Positions 38,279 to 47,937 of a stretch of DNA of 64,000 bases are shown here, one piece after another. Source of the stretch: Thermus thermophilus HB8 (lineage in GTDB: Bacteria; Deinococcota; Deinococci; Deinococcales; Thermaceae). The stretch lies in contig NC_006462.1 in assembly GCF_000091545.1 (NCBI RefSeq), forward strand, positions 124,001 through 188,000. Direction: 5' to 3'. Made by a program: the position numbers and the translations under genes. Below the pieces are notes generated by a model. It did no database searches. It was not told where the DNA came from and was given only the letters and a program-made list of their open reading frames with translations. Within the stretch, counting starts at the first letter, position 1. Every line of letters begins with the position of its first letter.

Positions 38279-41200
38279 CTAGGAGTGCCCCTCGTCCTCG
38301 AGGGCCTCGAGGAGGGCCAGGGTGGCCCGGTGGAGCTCCCGCAGGAGGGGCACGGGATCTTCTCCCGCCTCCACCCGGTCCATCCAGGCCTCCACTTCCC
38401 GGGTGAAGGCCTCGCCGACGAAGCGCCGGGCCACGGGGGCGAGGGGGGGCCTTTCCGTGAGGAGGGCGTAGACCCTTTCGCCGAGGCGCGTGGGGACGAG
38501 GAAGGGCCCGCGGCGGACCACGTAGCGGCGCTCCAGGAGCCGCTCCACGGTGGCCGCGTAGGTGCTGGGGCGGCCGAGGCCCCGCCGCTTCATCTCCGCC
38601 ACGAGCTCCCCCTCGGTGTAGCGCGCCGCCTTGGGGAGCCGCACCGTCTTGGGCGCCACGGCGTAGGGGCCGGCCTCGAGGTCGGGGTCCAGCCCCAGGG
38701 GCCAGACCCGGGCGAAGCCGGGGAAGAGGAGGGCCACCCGCAGGGTGAGCTCCTGGCAGGCCTCGCCGAGGCAGGCGCGAAGCCGCTTCTCCCGCACCCG
38801 GGCGGGGGCCATCTGGCTCGCCAGGAAGCGGCGGAAGATCAGGCTGTAAAGCCGCCCGTGGGCCTCGGAAAGGGGGAGGGCCGCGAGGAGCCCCGCCTCC
38901 TCTAGGTCCTCGGGCCAGAGGAGGCGGGTGGGGCGGATGGCCTCGTGGGCCCCGCCCTCCCCCCAGGGCCTGGGGCGGGCGTGCTCCGGACCGAAGCGGG
39001 CCTCAATGAGCCTCCGGGCCAGGGCCATGCCCTCCGGGGCCACCCGGGTAGCGTCGGTGCGGTGGTAGGTGATGAGGCCCGCCTCAAAGAGGTCCTGGGC
39101 CAAGGCCATGGCCTCCGGGACGCGGAACCCCTCCTTGGAGGCGTCGGCGAGGAGGGCGTCCGTGATGTAGGGGGGAAGGGGGTTTTGCTCCCGCTCCCCC
39201 TCCTCCAGGACCTCCAGGAGGAGGGTCTTCGCCTTGACCTCGCCGGGGAAGCGCAGGGTGAGCCCCCGGAGGGCGACCTCGGTGAAGGGGAGGCGGGTGC
39301 GGGCCTCCCGCTCCCGGGCGATCACCCAGCCGAGGACCGGGGTCTGGACGCGCCCGGCGGAGAGGCTCCGGCGCCTAAGAAGCTTTTGCAGGTCCTCCGA
39401 GAGGGCGAAGCCGATCCAGCGGTCGGCGATCCTGCGGACCATCTGGGCCTCCACCAGGTCCTCCTTCACCTCCCGGGGGCGCCTGAGGGCCTCGAGGAAG
39501 GCCCGGGGGGTGACGGCGTGGAACTCGCCCCGCGCCACCTCCTTCCCGAAGGCGCGGAGGGCGAGGAGGACGTCCCAGGCGATCTTCTCTCCCTCGGTGT
39601 CGGGGTCGGTGGCGAGGAGGAAGTCCTGGGCCTCCAGGGCCAGGCTCCTCAGGGCCTCGAGGGCCCGGTCGCGGTCGGGCCGGCTCGCCCTCCCGTCCGG
39701 GCAGAAGGGGTCCGGGACGCTCCCCTCTGGGCAGGCCCGCAAGGGGTGGTACCGGGGGCGGTAGGCGGGGGCCGTCTCCACCCCGTAGAGCCCGCCCCGG
39801 AGGGCGAGGTCGGTGACGTGGCCCCGGGTGGCGGTGACCACCAGGTACCCCTCCTCCGAGAGGGCCTCGTAGACCACGAGGCCGGGGAGGTAGCGGCGCA
39901 TGGGCCGGCCGAAGAACCCGGCCAGGGTGCGGGCCTTGTTGGGCGACTCCACCACCACCACCCGCTCGGGCAGGGCGAGGCCGCCCCGCTCCCCCCGGGC
40001 GAGCCGGTCCCGGTCCTCGTCCACGCGCTTGAGGAGGGCCTCGAGGTCCACCTCGGCCACGGGGCGGGGCGGCGCCTCCAGGAGGTAGCCGAGCCGCCGC
40101 ATGAGGGCGGTGAAGGCCTTCCTGTCCTCGGCGAGGAGGAGGGCGAGGCCCTGGGTGAGCCCCGCCGGGGTGAGGCGGCTCGTCCGCCCCGAGGCCTGGA
40201 GGTAGCCGGTGACGTCGGCGAAGACCAGGACGGGCTTCTCCCCCAGGAAGGTGAGCCCCACCTCGGGGCTTTCCGCCACGCGGGCGCGGAAGGCGGGGTC
40301 GGCGAGCCGCTCCAGGAGGGCCTGGCGCAGGGGGGCGACCTCCTTCTCCTGGAGCCCGGGCCTGCGCGCGAGGCTTCGGACCAGGGCCTTGAGCCCCGGG
40401 TCCTCCAGGAGGGGCAAGAGGGCGAGGCCCAGGCGCACGAGCTCGCCGGGGGCGAGGTCCTCCCCCAAGGCGAAGCGGAGCTTGGGCACCCCGAGGAAGA
40501 GGGCGTAGCGGACGCGCCCGGGGAGGTCCAGGCCCCGGGCCAGGGGGTTGCGCCAGGAGGCGAACCCCACGAGGTGGTCCGCCTCGCCCCGCCGGAAGGC
40601 CTCGAGGGCCTCGGGCTCCAGGTAGGCCTTGGCCCTAAGGCCCTGGGCCCGGAGGAAGCGGGCGAGGTCCAGGGCGGCCTCCTTCGGCAGGTCCCCGGGG
40701 AGGAAGAGGAGCCCCCCGCCTCCAAGCCGCCTCGCCCACTCCGCCCCCCGGGCCCAGAGGGCCTCCTGGGAGAGCCCGAAGGCCTCCTCGTACAGGTCCG
40801 CCACCTTGCGCAGGGCGAAGCTCGGCGTGCCCACCTCAAAGCCCAAAAGCTCACGGAAGAGGTGGACCCGCGGGGAGCGCGGCCTTGCGGTGGCGCTCGC
40901 CACGGCGAGGACTCCCCGGGCCTTCCTCCTCAGCCCTTCGGCCATCCGCTCGGCCTCCTCGGGGTTCTTCCTCCGGAGCCGGATGAGGGAGAGGCCCTTC
41001 TCCAGGTCCTCAGGGGTAAAGCCCAGAAGCTCCAGGACCCGGTCCACGTTCCGCGCCGACTTAAGGAGGCTGTCCACGTCGTCCACGAAGAGGAAGTCCA
41101 CGGGCCGGGGGAGCCGGGCGTGGTTTTTGTAGAGGAAGGCCACGGTGAAGAGGCCGATGGGGCGCTCGCCCTCGAGGAGGGCCTCCTTCTCCTTGGGCTT

Positions 41201-41629
41201 CCCGGTGTAGGCCACGAAGGGGGCCCCCAGGGCCCGGAGCCGTTCCGCCGCCTGGGCCACGAGGAGGCGGGTGGGGAAGACGAGGTAGCTCCGCCGCCCC
41301 TCCCTGGCAAGCCAGAGGGCGGTGAGGAGGCCGAAGGTGGTCTTGCCGATCCCCGTGGGGGCGAGCATCGCGAAGGAGCGCCCCTGCACCACCCGCGCGG
41401 CCCAGGCCCGCTGCAGCGGCCAGGGCGGGGCGCCCACGTGGGCCGCGAAGAAGCGGGCCCAGTCGGCGAGGGCCTCCTCCTGGGCGAAAAACCGGGCCAG
41501 CGCCCCAGCCAGGGGGGGCTTCGCGGGGTCGGGCTGGCAGCGGGCGCAGGCGAGCCCCGCCGCGAGGCGCTCGCTTTCCACCTCGCCGCCGCAGTTCGGG
41601 CAGTAGGCAGCGTAGCGCGCCGGGATCAC
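38279..41629 (-). CDS. rgy: Reverse gyrase
   Basis: The 1116-residue protein fuses an SF2 helicase to a type IA topoisomerase and introduces positive supercoils into DNA, a hallmark of hyperthermophiles. The N-terminal zinc finger (CPNCGG with a later CARC), Walker A (APTGIGKTTFGLL), the DEAD-type box (FLFVDDVDSLLKSARNVDRV), a second zinc-finger-like segment (CPEGSVPDPFCPDG) and the Toprim region (VVVESPNKARTLAGFFGRPM and ATDPDTEGEKIAWD) are all present. The catalytic tyrosine is Y855 in LITYHRTDATRV. The chain appears full length and unbroken. In Thermus the gene is known from some strains and decayed in others, consistent with plasmid-borne, strain-specific spread. Confidence 0.96.
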   Translation of the reverse strand: MIPARYAAYCPNCGGEVESERLAAGLACARCQPDPAKPPLAGALARFFAQEEALADWARFFAAHVGAPPWPLQRAWAARVVQGRSFAMLAPTGIGKTTFGLLTALWLAREGRRSYLVFPTRLLVAQAAERLRALGAPFVAYTGKPKEKEALLEGERPIGLFTVAFLYKNHARLPRPVDFLFVDDVDSLLKSARNVDRVLELLGFTPEDLEKGLSLIRLRRKNPEEAERMAEGLRRKARGVLAVASATARPRSPRVHLFRELLGFEVGTPSFALRKVADLYEEAFGLSQEALWARGAEWARRLGGGGLLFLPGDLPKEAALDLARFLRAQGLRAKAYLEPEALEAFRRGEADHLVGFASWRNPLARGLDLPGRVRYALFLGVPKLRFALGEDLAPGELVRLGLALLPLLEDPGLKALVRSLARRPGLQEKEVAPLRQALLERLADPAFRARVAESPEVGLTFLGEKPVLVFADVTGYLQASGRTSRLTPAGLTQGLALLLAEDRKAFTALMRRLGYLLEAPPRPVAEVDLEALLKRVDEDRDRLARGERGGLALPERVVVVESPNKARTLAGFFGRPMRRYLPGLVVYEALSEEGYLVVTATRGHVTDLALRGGLYGVETAPAYRPRYHPLRACPEGSVPDPFCPDGRASRPDRDRALEALRSLALEAQDFLLATDPDTEGEKIAWDVLLALRAFGKEVARGEFHAVTPRAFLEALRRPREVKEDLVEAQMVRRIADRWIGFALSEDLQKLLRRRSLSAGRVQTPVLGWVIAREREARTRLPFTEVALRGLTLRFPGEVKAKTLLLEVLEEGEREQNPLPPYITDALLADASKEGFRVPEAMALAQDLFEAGLITYHRTDATRVAPEGMALARRLIEARFGPEHARPRPWGEGGAHEAIRPTRLLWPEDLEEAGLLAALPLSEAHGRLYSLIFRRFLASQMAPARVREKRLRACLGEACQELTLRVALLFPGFARVWPLGLDPDLEAGPYAVAPKTVRLPKAARYTEGELVAEMKRRGLGRPSTYAATVERLLERRYVVRRGPFLVPTRLGERVYALLTERPPLAPVARRFVGEAFTREVEAWMDRVEAGEDPVPLLRELHRATLALLEALEDEGHS

Positions 41630-42020
41630 GGCCTCATCCTAACGCCCAGGCTTTCGGCCGAGCCTCTGGGTGGACTGGGCCGCCTCCACCCGCCTCCGGG
41701 GAGGGGCTTTGGGAGGCCCTTCGTTCCCCTGAGCCCCTCTTCCGAGGCGGAGGCGTGAGGGGACCGCGCCCCGGGCACGTCTCGTGACGGGTGCCGTCGC
41801 CCCAAGCGGCTGGCCAGGGCCTCACGGCCTCCCAGGGAGCACTTTTAGGAAAGCCTTTCAAAGGCGAGAAGGGCCTTGTCCAAGGCCGGTGCACGGCGGG
41901 CTCCTGTCCTCCGAGACCTTCCTTAGGCGGTCTTATGCTCGCTTCCGGTTTTCTGCGCCTGGCTGGCCCGGGGATCTTTTTCCAGGGTTCCGCGTTGGCG
42001 CAGGCCGGCATGGGGTGGTG
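41630..42020. other. Gene-free 390-bp stretch
   Basis: No credible coding region, RNA gene or repeat is seen between the reverse gyrase start and the end of the response regulator gene. It should contain the reverse gyrase promoter at its left side, but no clear -10/-35 pair stands out. The right side has slightly lower GC. Confidence 0.4.
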
Positions 42021-42674
42021 TCAGTGGGGTTCCAGGCGGTAGGCCCGGGAGGGCCTTCCCGTCCCTCCATACCGCGGTTCGGCCCGCACCCGCCCCTCCC
42101 GCCGGAGGGCCTCCAGGTAGCGCCAGGCCGTGACCCGGGAAAGGCCCAAGGCCTCCGCCACCTCCTCGGCCGTGAGGGGCTTTCCCCCCTGCAAGAGGGC
42201 GAGGACCCGCCCCAGGGTCAAGGGGTCCAGGCCCTTAGGGGCCTGCCTACGCCCGAGGAGGCGGTCCACGTCCGCCTGGGAAACCTCCTTCTTGGCCTTG
42301 AGGTTTTGGAAGGCGCGGAAGCGGGCCAGGGCCTCACGGAGCCGGGAGCGCCCGAAGGGCTTCACCAGGTAGTCCATGGCCCCGCCCAAGAGGGCCCGCT
42401 CCACCGTGGGCACGTCCCTGGCGGCGGTGATGACCACGGTGTAGACCCCTTCCAGGGCGGGGAGGAGCTCCAGCCCGTGGCCGTCGGGGAGGTAGAGGTC
42501 TAGAAGGACCAGGTCAGGGTTTTCCTCCAGGAAGGCCCAGGCCTCCCGGAGGGTTCCGGCAATTCCCCCCACCCTTAGGCCCTCCTCTTCCAGAAAGGCC
42601 CGATGGAGGGCGGCCACCCGCCGATCGTCCTCTACGATGAGGGCCTGGGCAGGCTTAACCAGAAAACCGTCCAC
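42021..42674 (-). CDS. Response regulator of the CitB/DcuR type
   Basis: The 217-residue protein has a receiver domain with the acidic pocket in ALIVEDDRRV, the phosphoacceptor Asp in LVLLDLYLPDGHG, and the Thr and Lys switch residues in VVITAAR and DYLVKPFGRSR. A C-terminal winged-helix domain follows (LTAEEVAEALGLSRVTAWRYLEALRREGRV). This domain order and the length are those of DcuR/CitB regulators, which control uptake of C4-dicarboxylates or citrate. It overlaps the end of the sensor kinase gene. It probably regulates the ABC transporter operon just upstream, of which it may be the last gene. Confidence 0.88.
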   Translation of the reverse strand: MDGFLVKPAQALIVEDDRRVAALHRAFLEEEGLRVGGIAGTLREAWAFLEENPDLVLLDLYLPDGHGLELLPALEGVYTVVITAARDVPTVERALLGGAMDYLVKPFGRSRLREALARFRAFQNLKAKKEVSQADVDRLLGRRQAPKGLDPLTLGRVLALLQGGKPLTAEEVAEALGLSRVTAWRYLEALRREGRVRAEPRYGGTGRPSRAYRLEPH

Positions 42675-43953
42675 CTCCCCTTTCTATGGTAGCCCACCTC
42701 GCCCCCCAGGGCCCGCGCCTGCGCCCGGGCCAAGGCGAGGCCGTAGCCCCGCCCCGTGCCCCGGCCGCTCGCTCCGGGGAGGAAAGGGGTCTCCTTTCCC
42801 TCGGGAAGGCCCGGCCCGTCGTCCAGAACCTCCACCTTAAGGCCTTCCTCCTCCAGGAAGCGGAGACCCACCTCGCTTTGGGCCGCCTCGAGGGCGTTCT
42901 CCAGCAGGTGGCCGAGGATGCTCGCCAGGCTCTCCCCTATGGAGGCGTAGCGGGCGGGGAGCCTCCCTTCAAGGCGGAAGCCTAGGCCCCGCTCCCTGGC
43001 CCGGCGCAGCTTGCCGAGCAGAAGGGCGGCCACCAAGGGCACCTCTATTCCGCGGAGAAGGCTTTCCAGCGCCTTCTCGGCGGCGAGCTCTCCTTGCACG
43101 AGGCGCAGGGCCTCTTCCACCTGCCCGAGTTCCAGGAGCCCGCCGATGACATGGAGGAGGTTTTGGAACTCATGGGCCTGGGCCCTAAGGAGCTCCAGGT
43201 GGCGCCGGCTTTGGGTGAGCTCCTCCGCCAGGCGCAGGAGCTCGGCCTGCTCCTGGAAGAGGGCGATCCGCCGGTCCCCAAACCCCAGAAGCCGCACCCG
43301 GCCCGGGCGGCCTGTGGGCAGGGGCAGGTAGGCCTCGCCCTCCTCGAGGCGGTCCGCCAAGGCGGGCCACACCCGCCGCAAGGGGAGGGGGGCAGGGCTC
43401 CTGGGGGGAGGCCCAGGAGGGCCAGCCCCTTGGGGTTGAGGAGGACCACCTCCTCCCCCTTGAGCACGGCCACCCCCTCCTCCAGGCTGGCGAAGGCCGC
43501 GGTTAGGTCATTAAGCCGCTCCGCCCCTTCTTTCAGAGGAGCCCCAAGCGTCCGACGGACGGCCCCCTCGGCCCGCCTCCAGGCCCAAAGCCAGGCGAGG
43601 AGGGCGAGGCCGAAGGGGAGCAGGGGGGAGGGCAGGTAAGGGGAGTAGGCCCGCGCCGCCTCCAGGATTCCCCTGTCCCATGGGCGCGCCGCCCAGACCA
43701 GGATCCCTTGGGGCGCCACCTCTACCCCTGCGGCCGTTTCGCCCCAAAGGGGAGCGGCTTCCCTGGGGCGCTCGGTGAGCCGCACGCCAAGCGGCGAGAG
43801 GGCCTGGGGATCAGAAAGCCTTGCCGCGGCCTCCGCCAGGGCCTCCGTTTCCCTTAGGGCTGAGGCCAGGAGGTGGCGGTTGGCCTCGAGGCCGATTGCC
43901 AGCCAAAGACCTAGGGCCAGCGCCAGCACCGGAAGCCAAAGTGCCCGGGCCAC
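42632..43953 (-). pseudogene. DcuS/CitA-like sensor histidine kinase, frameshifted
   Basis: Two frames join to one kinase of about 440 residues. The first (from 43953) gives an N-terminal membrane helix, a periplasmic sensor part, a second helix (LPFGLALLAWLWAWRRAEGA) and a PAS-like region ending at LLGLPPGALPP. The second gives LRRVWPALADRLEEGEAYLP, the phosphoacceptor helix (RAQAHEFQNLLHVIGGLLEL) and the ATPase domain with GHLLENALEAA, DDGPGLP and GRGYGLALARAQA. One extra base in the G6 run at 43387-43392 would restore one frame. It may be a true mutation, a slippery switch, or a sequencing error. The downstream partner regulator is intact. Confidence 0.85.
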
Positions 43954-43972
43954 GGAGGCATTATGCGCGGGC

Positions 43973-45079
43973 CTACCCGGGGTAGGCCAGGGCCGCCTCC
44001 GGATCCACGGCGAGGCGCACCCGTGCCTCGCCCAGGGGAAGCGGGCTGTAGAAGCGAAGCAGGGCGTCTCCCACGCGCACCCAGTGCTCGTAGTGGCTTC
44101 CCAGGTAGAGGCTGTGGGCGAGGGCTCCCTCCAAGGCGTTCACCTCCCCCACGCCCGCAGGGCGCAGGGCCTCGGGGCGGAGGACAAGCTTGGCCAGCCT
44201 TCCCGGGACCAAAGCCCCCATGGCCCGGGCCCGCAAGGGGAAGCCCGCAAGCTCCAGGCGGGCCGTGGATCCCTCGAGGCCCACCACCAGGGCCTCCACC
44301 ACGTTGGGGTTGCCCAGGAAGTCGGCCACGAAGAGGGTCTTCGGATTGCGGTAAAGCTCCTCCGGGGTGCCCACCTGCTCCATCCGCCCCTCGTTCAGGA
44401 GGGCGATCCGGTCGGCGATGGCCATGGCCTCGCCTTGGTCGTGGGTCACGAAGAGGGCGGCCTTGCCCGTGGCCTTTAGGGTCTCCCTAAGCCACACCCG
44501 GGCCTGATCGCGGAGCTTGGCGTCCAAGTTGGAAAGGGGTTCGTCCAGAAGGAGAAGCTTTGGGTCGTAGGCCAGGGCCCGCGCCAAGGAAACCCGCTGC
44601 TGCTGCCCCCCGGAGAGGGCCCCCGGGTAGCGGCGCTCGAGCCCCGTGAGCCCCAAGCGGTCCAAAAGGCCGAGCACCCGTTCCCGCACCGCTTTTTCCG
44701 GCACCTTCCGGAGCCTCAGGCCGTAGGCCACGTTCTCGTAGACGGTGCGTTGGGGCCAGAGGGCGTAGGACTGGAAGACGAGGCCCAGATTGCGCCGCTC
44801 CGGGGGAAGGAACACCCCCTTTTTCCCGTCAAAAAACACCTCTTTGCCGAGGAGGATCCTCCCCCCCGTAGGCCGCAAAAGCCCCGCCACCGCGCGGAGG
44901 AGGGTGGTCTTGCCCGAGCCCGAAGGCCCCAGGAGGGCCACGATTTCCCCGGGTTCTACGGCCAGATCCACCTCTTTGAGGACGAGGTTCTCCCCGAGGC
45001 GCACCTCGAGGGCCTCCACCCTTAGCGTTTCCGCCGAAGCGGTCACAACCTCCTGCCCGTCAAGCGCTTTCCGAACCAT
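43973..45079 (-). CDS. ABC transporter ATP-binding protein (ferric-ion/spermidine type)
   Basis: The 368-residue ATPase has Walker A (ALLGPSGSGKTTLLRAVAG), the Q loop (GLVFQSYALWPQRTVYENVA), the signature ALSGGQQQRVSLARAL, Walker B (LLLLDEPLSNLD) and the switch His in LFVTHDQGEAMAIADRI. A C-terminal TOBE-like regulatory domain of about 120 residues follows. It belongs to the CUT1/FbpC/PotA group that pairs with a fused or duplicated permease. It lies 15 bases downstream of the permease gene on the same strand and precedes the sensor kinase gene by about 20 bases. Confidence 0.92.
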   Translation of the reverse strand: MVRKALDGQEVVTASAETLRVEALEVRLGENLVLKEVDLAVEPGEIVALLGPSGSGKTTLLRAVAGLLRPTGGRILLGKEVFFDGKKGVFLPPERRNLGLVFQSYALWPQRTVYENVAYGLRLRKVPEKAVRERVLGLLDRLGLTGLERRYPGALSGGQQQRVSLARALAYDPKLLLLDEPLSNLDAKLRDQARVWLRETLKATGKAALFVTHDQGEAMAIADRIALLNEGRMEQVGTPEELYRNPKTLFVADFLGNPNVVEALVVGLEGSTARLELAGFPLRARAMGALVPGRLAKLVLRPEALRPAGVGEVNALEGALAHSLYLGSHYEHWVRVGDALLRFYSPLPLGEARVRLAVDPEAALAYPG

Positions 45080-45094
45080 GCTCCTGCCCTTCCC

Positions 45095-46792
45095 TCAAAG
45101 CCCTTGGGGCCTCACCCCAAGCCGATTGGCCAGGACAAAGACGCCGCTGACGATGAGAACCTGCAGGGTGGCGAGGGCGGCGATGACGTCCACCGCTCCC
45201 GTCCCCCAGAGGGCCACGATCTGGGCCCCCAGGACCTCGGTGCCCGCCGTCATCAGGTAAACCCCCGTGGAGTACTCCCGGACGAACTGGATGAAGAGCA
45301 AGAACCAAGCGGTAAGGACCCCGCCTTTGAGGAGGGGAAGGGTACCGTGGAGGAAGGCCCTAACGGGGGAGGCCCCCGCGATCCTGGCCGCCTCCTCCAC
45401 CTCCCGCCCTACCTGGAGGAGGGCCGCCGTGAGGAGCCTCACCCCGTAGGGCATCCAGACCACCGTGTAGGCCAGAACGAGAGCAAAGAGGGTGTTGCGC
45501 CAGGGGGCGATGGGCTTGAAGAAGAGGAAAATCCACAGGAAGGCGAGCCCCATGATGAGCCCGGGGACCGCCCGGGGCAGGCCCGCCAAGTAGTCCAGGA
45601 CGCGCCCAAAACCCCGGCCCCGCTGGATGCCCAGGGCGATGAGGAGGTAAAAGGCCAGGGCCAGGAGGCCTCCGAGGGCGGCCACCCAAAGGGTGTTGGT
45701 CACCGCCCGGCTCAGGTTCGGGAGCTTAAAGACATCGGCGTAGTGCCCCACGGTGAAGACCTCCCGCAGGTCCACCCCCGGGCCCCAGCTGGTGACGAGG
45801 CTACGGAACACCACCCCGAGCACGGGGAGCACCACCGCCACCAGGAGGTAGAGGGCGAGGGCGAAGGCCCACACGTACCGGAGCCGCCCCAGGGGAAGCC
45901 TTTCCGTGCGGTATCCCCGGGCTCCGATGGCCACGTACCGCCCTTCCATCCGCCCCACCAGGTAGCGCTGCAGGAGGACCAGGGTGAAGGCGATGAGGAC
46001 GATGAGGACGCTCACCGCCGCCATGAGGTGGTAGGCGGAGGTTCCGGTGATGGCGGTGAGGCGGTAGAGGTAGGTGGTGACCACCATGATCCCTTTGGCG
46101 TCCCCCAGGACCAGGGGGAGGCCGAAGAGCTCAAAGCCGAGAAGGAGCATGAGGGCCCCGCTGTAGACCAGGGCGGGGCGCACGAGGGGGAGGGTGACGG
46201 AGAGGGCCACCTGGTAGGGCCTCGCCCCCGCCACCCGGGCGGCCTCCTCCAGGGAGGCGTCCACGTTCTGGATGGTGCTGGCCACGTAGAGGTAAACGTA
46301 GGGCACGTGGGTAAGCCCGGCGATGACGGCGATGGCGGGAAGGGTGTAGATGGTCCAGGGGACGTGCCCAAGAAGGGACTCCACCCAGCCGGAAACCACT
46401 CCCGAAGGCCCAAAGGCCACGATGAACCCGATGCCCAGAATGATGGCGGAGATGAAGATGGGGGCGAGGAGCAAGAGCTCAAAGAGCCGGGCGAAGGGAA
46501 GGTCGGTCTTGGTGACGAGGAAGGCGAAGAGGCTCCCCAGGGGTACGGCGATCAGCACCATGCCAAGGCCGATCAGAAAGGAGTTTTTCAGGGCCTCGAG
46601 GAAGTAAGGGTCGTGGAGGACGTAGCGGTAGGCCTCGAGGGCGAAGCGCTTGGCCGGGGCGAAGAAGGGGGCGGTGAGGAGGCTCTGGTAGACCAGGATC
46701 CCTATAGGGGCGAGGACCAGAAGCCCCACCGCCCCCGTGAGGAGGGCGAGGGGCCAGGGAACCGAGGGGGCAAGCGGGGCCTTCCGGACCAT
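45095..46792 (-). CDS. ABC transporter permease (FbpB/ThiP-like, two fused halves)
   Basis: This 565-residue membrane protein contains two homologous halves of about six helices each. Both carry the EAA loop: LEEAARVAGARPYQVALSVT in the first half and VEEAARIAGASPVRAFLHGT in the second. This layout is that of ferric-ion, thiamine and phosphoglycerate-type importers. It receives substrate from the binding protein encoded immediately upstream and uses the downstream ATPase. It starts nine bases after the binding-protein stop. Confidence 0.92.
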   Translation of the reverse strand: MVRKAPLAPSVPWPLALLTGAVGLLVLAPIGILVYQSLLTAPFFAPAKRFALEAYRYVLHDPYFLEALKNSFLIGLGMVLIAVPLGSLFAFLVTKTDLPFARLFELLLLAPIFISAIILGIGFIVAFGPSGVVSGWVESLLGHVPWTIYTLPAIAVIAGLTHVPYVYLYVASTIQNVDASLEEAARVAGARPYQVALSVTLPLVRPALVYSGALMLLLGFELFGLPLVLGDAKGIMVVTTYLYRLTAITGTSAYHLMAAVSVLIVLIAFTLVLLQRYLVGRMEGRYVAIGARGYRTERLPLGRLRYVWAFALALYLLVAVVLPVLGVVFRSLVTSWGPGVDLREVFTVGHYADVFKLPNLSRAVTNTLWVAALGGLLALAFYLLIALGIQRGRGFGRVLDYLAGLPRAVPGLIMGLAFLWIFLFFKPIAPWRNTLFALVLAYTVVWMPYGVRLLTAALLQVGREVEEAARIAGASPVRAFLHGTLPLLKGGVLTAWFLLFIQFVREYSTGVYLMTAGTEVLGAQIVALWGTGAVDVIAALATLQVLIVSGVFVLANRLGVRPQGL

Positions 46793-46801
46793 GCTCCACC
46801 C

Positions 46802-47878
46802 TTACTGGCCCCGGACGGCCTGCCGCCAGAAGGTGAGGAAGCGCATCCTCTCGGCGGGGTCCAGGTTCTTGAGGATTTCCGTGGACACCGGGATGGCGTA
46901 GACCTTGTCCTTTCCCCCCACCGCTTTGTAGAGGGCCTGGGGCGTGGCCTCCCCCACCACCGTTTCCCTGCGGGCGAAGATGAGGGCGGTGTAGGCCATG
47001 AGGTTCTGGCCCCTTAAGGAGAGGAGGTAGTCCAGGAAGAGCTTGGCCGCGTTCGGGTGGGCCGCCCTCTTGTTGATGAAGGCCACCCGCTGGATGGCCA
47101 CGGTGCCGTCGGTGAGGTAGGCGATGCCGAGGTCCTTCACCGTGCGCTGCCGGAGGAGGGCGTAGGAGCCGAAGAAGCCGTAGGCCAGGTAGTGCTCCCC
47201 GGAGATGACCTTTTCAAAAGCGGCCCCGGTGGAGGAGTAGAGGGCGGCCTGGGCTTTGCCGAAGGCCCGGGCCAGCTCCTGGAAGGCGGGGAAGCGGTCG
47301 TAGTCCGCCTTGAGGATGGTGAAGCCCACGGCGCTCCGCTCGGGGTCCCAGGTGGCCACCCGCCCGCGCATCCGGGGCTCCTGGAGGAGCCGGGCGAGCC
47401 CTTCCCGGGTGGTGGGCACCTCCTCGGGCTTGAGGAAGCGCTTGTTGTAAACGACGACCGCGGGCTCGAGAGTGGTGCTGTAAGCCAGGTTCCCCAGGCG
47501 GGCGTTGGCGGGCCAGTTCTTGGCCTCGGGGGAGTCGTAGGGCAGGGCGTAGCCCTCGCTCGCAAGCTTGACCTGGAGCTCCATGGCGCTGGACCAGAGA
47601 AGGTCTGCGCTGGAGGCTCCGGCTGCAGTCTCGCTCACGAAGCGGTCGTAGATGGCTTGGGTACCCAGATCATTGTATTCAATCTGTATAAAGGGATAAA
47701 GTTTGCGGAAATCGTCCAGAAGGGCCTGGGCGCTGGATTGATCCGTGGAGGAGTAGATGATGAGGCGCCCTTCTTTCCGCGCCGCCTCCACCACCTGCGG
47801 GTCCGAGGCAGGCCGGGACTGCTGGGCCAGGACCGAGGCTATCGCCAAAGCCACAAACCACAGGATCGCTCGCCGCAT
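46802..47878 (-). CDS. Periplasmic substrate-binding protein (ferric-ion type, family 1)
   Basis: The 358-residue protein begins with a signal peptide (MRRAILWFVALAIASVLAQQ). It continues as a type II periplasmic binding protein: AARKEGRLIIYSSTDQSSAQ, FRKLYPFIQIEYNDLGTQAI, SADLLWSSAMELQVKLASEG, TTLEPAVVVYNKRFLKPEEV. These are motifs of the AfuA/FbpA group, which includes iron, thiamine and phosphonate/phosphoglycerate binders. The coupling to a DcuSR-like system argues for an organic acid or its metal complex, but the ligand cannot be told from sequence. ATG 47878 has a strong AAGGAGGTGGGAG ribosome site; a start ten codons upstream is less likely. Confidence 0.9.
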   Translation of the reverse strand: MRRAILWFVALAIASVLAQQSRPASDPQVVEAARKEGRLIIYSSTDQSSAQALLDDFRKLYPFIQIEYNDLGTQAIYDRFVSETAAGASSADLLWSSAMELQVKLASEGYALPYDSPEAKNWPANARLGNLAYSTTLEPAVVVYNKRFLKPEEVPTTREGLARLLQEPRMRGRVATWDPERSAVGFTILKADYDRFPAFQELARAFGKAQAALYSSTGAAFEKVISGEHYLAYGFFGSYALLRQRTVKDLGIAYLTDGTVAIQRVAFINKRAAHPNAAKLFLDYLLSLRGQNLMAYTALIFARRETVVGEATPQALYKAVGGKDKVYAIPVSTEILKNLDPAERMRFLTFWRQAVRGQ

Positions 47879-47907
47879 GGCTCCCACCTCCTTATTGGGC
47901 AAGGCCA

Positions 47908-47937
47908 AGTTTAGCGAAGCGCTCTTCTCCTTGGCAA
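47908..47937 (-). promoter_or_regulatory. Promoter of the ABC transporter operon
   Basis: On the minus strand TTGCCA (47937-47932) and TAAACT (47913-47908) are separated by 18 bases, a good sigma-A-type promoter 30 bases before the start codon. The spacer contains AGCG-CTT-CGCT, a small inverted repeat where a regulator such as the encoded response regulator could bind. Confidence 0.55.

Noticed and set aside
38945..41758. A 937-codon open frame antisense to reverse gyrase
   Set aside because: Antisense frames stay open by chance in GC-rich codon-biased genes; the product is Gly/Glu/Pro low-complexity and the other strand encodes a complete reverse gyrase.
41630..42020. A gene or structured RNA between reverse gyrase and the response regulator
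   Set aside because: No frame shows sensible codon bias and no tRNA, riboswitch or strong conserved stem is seen.
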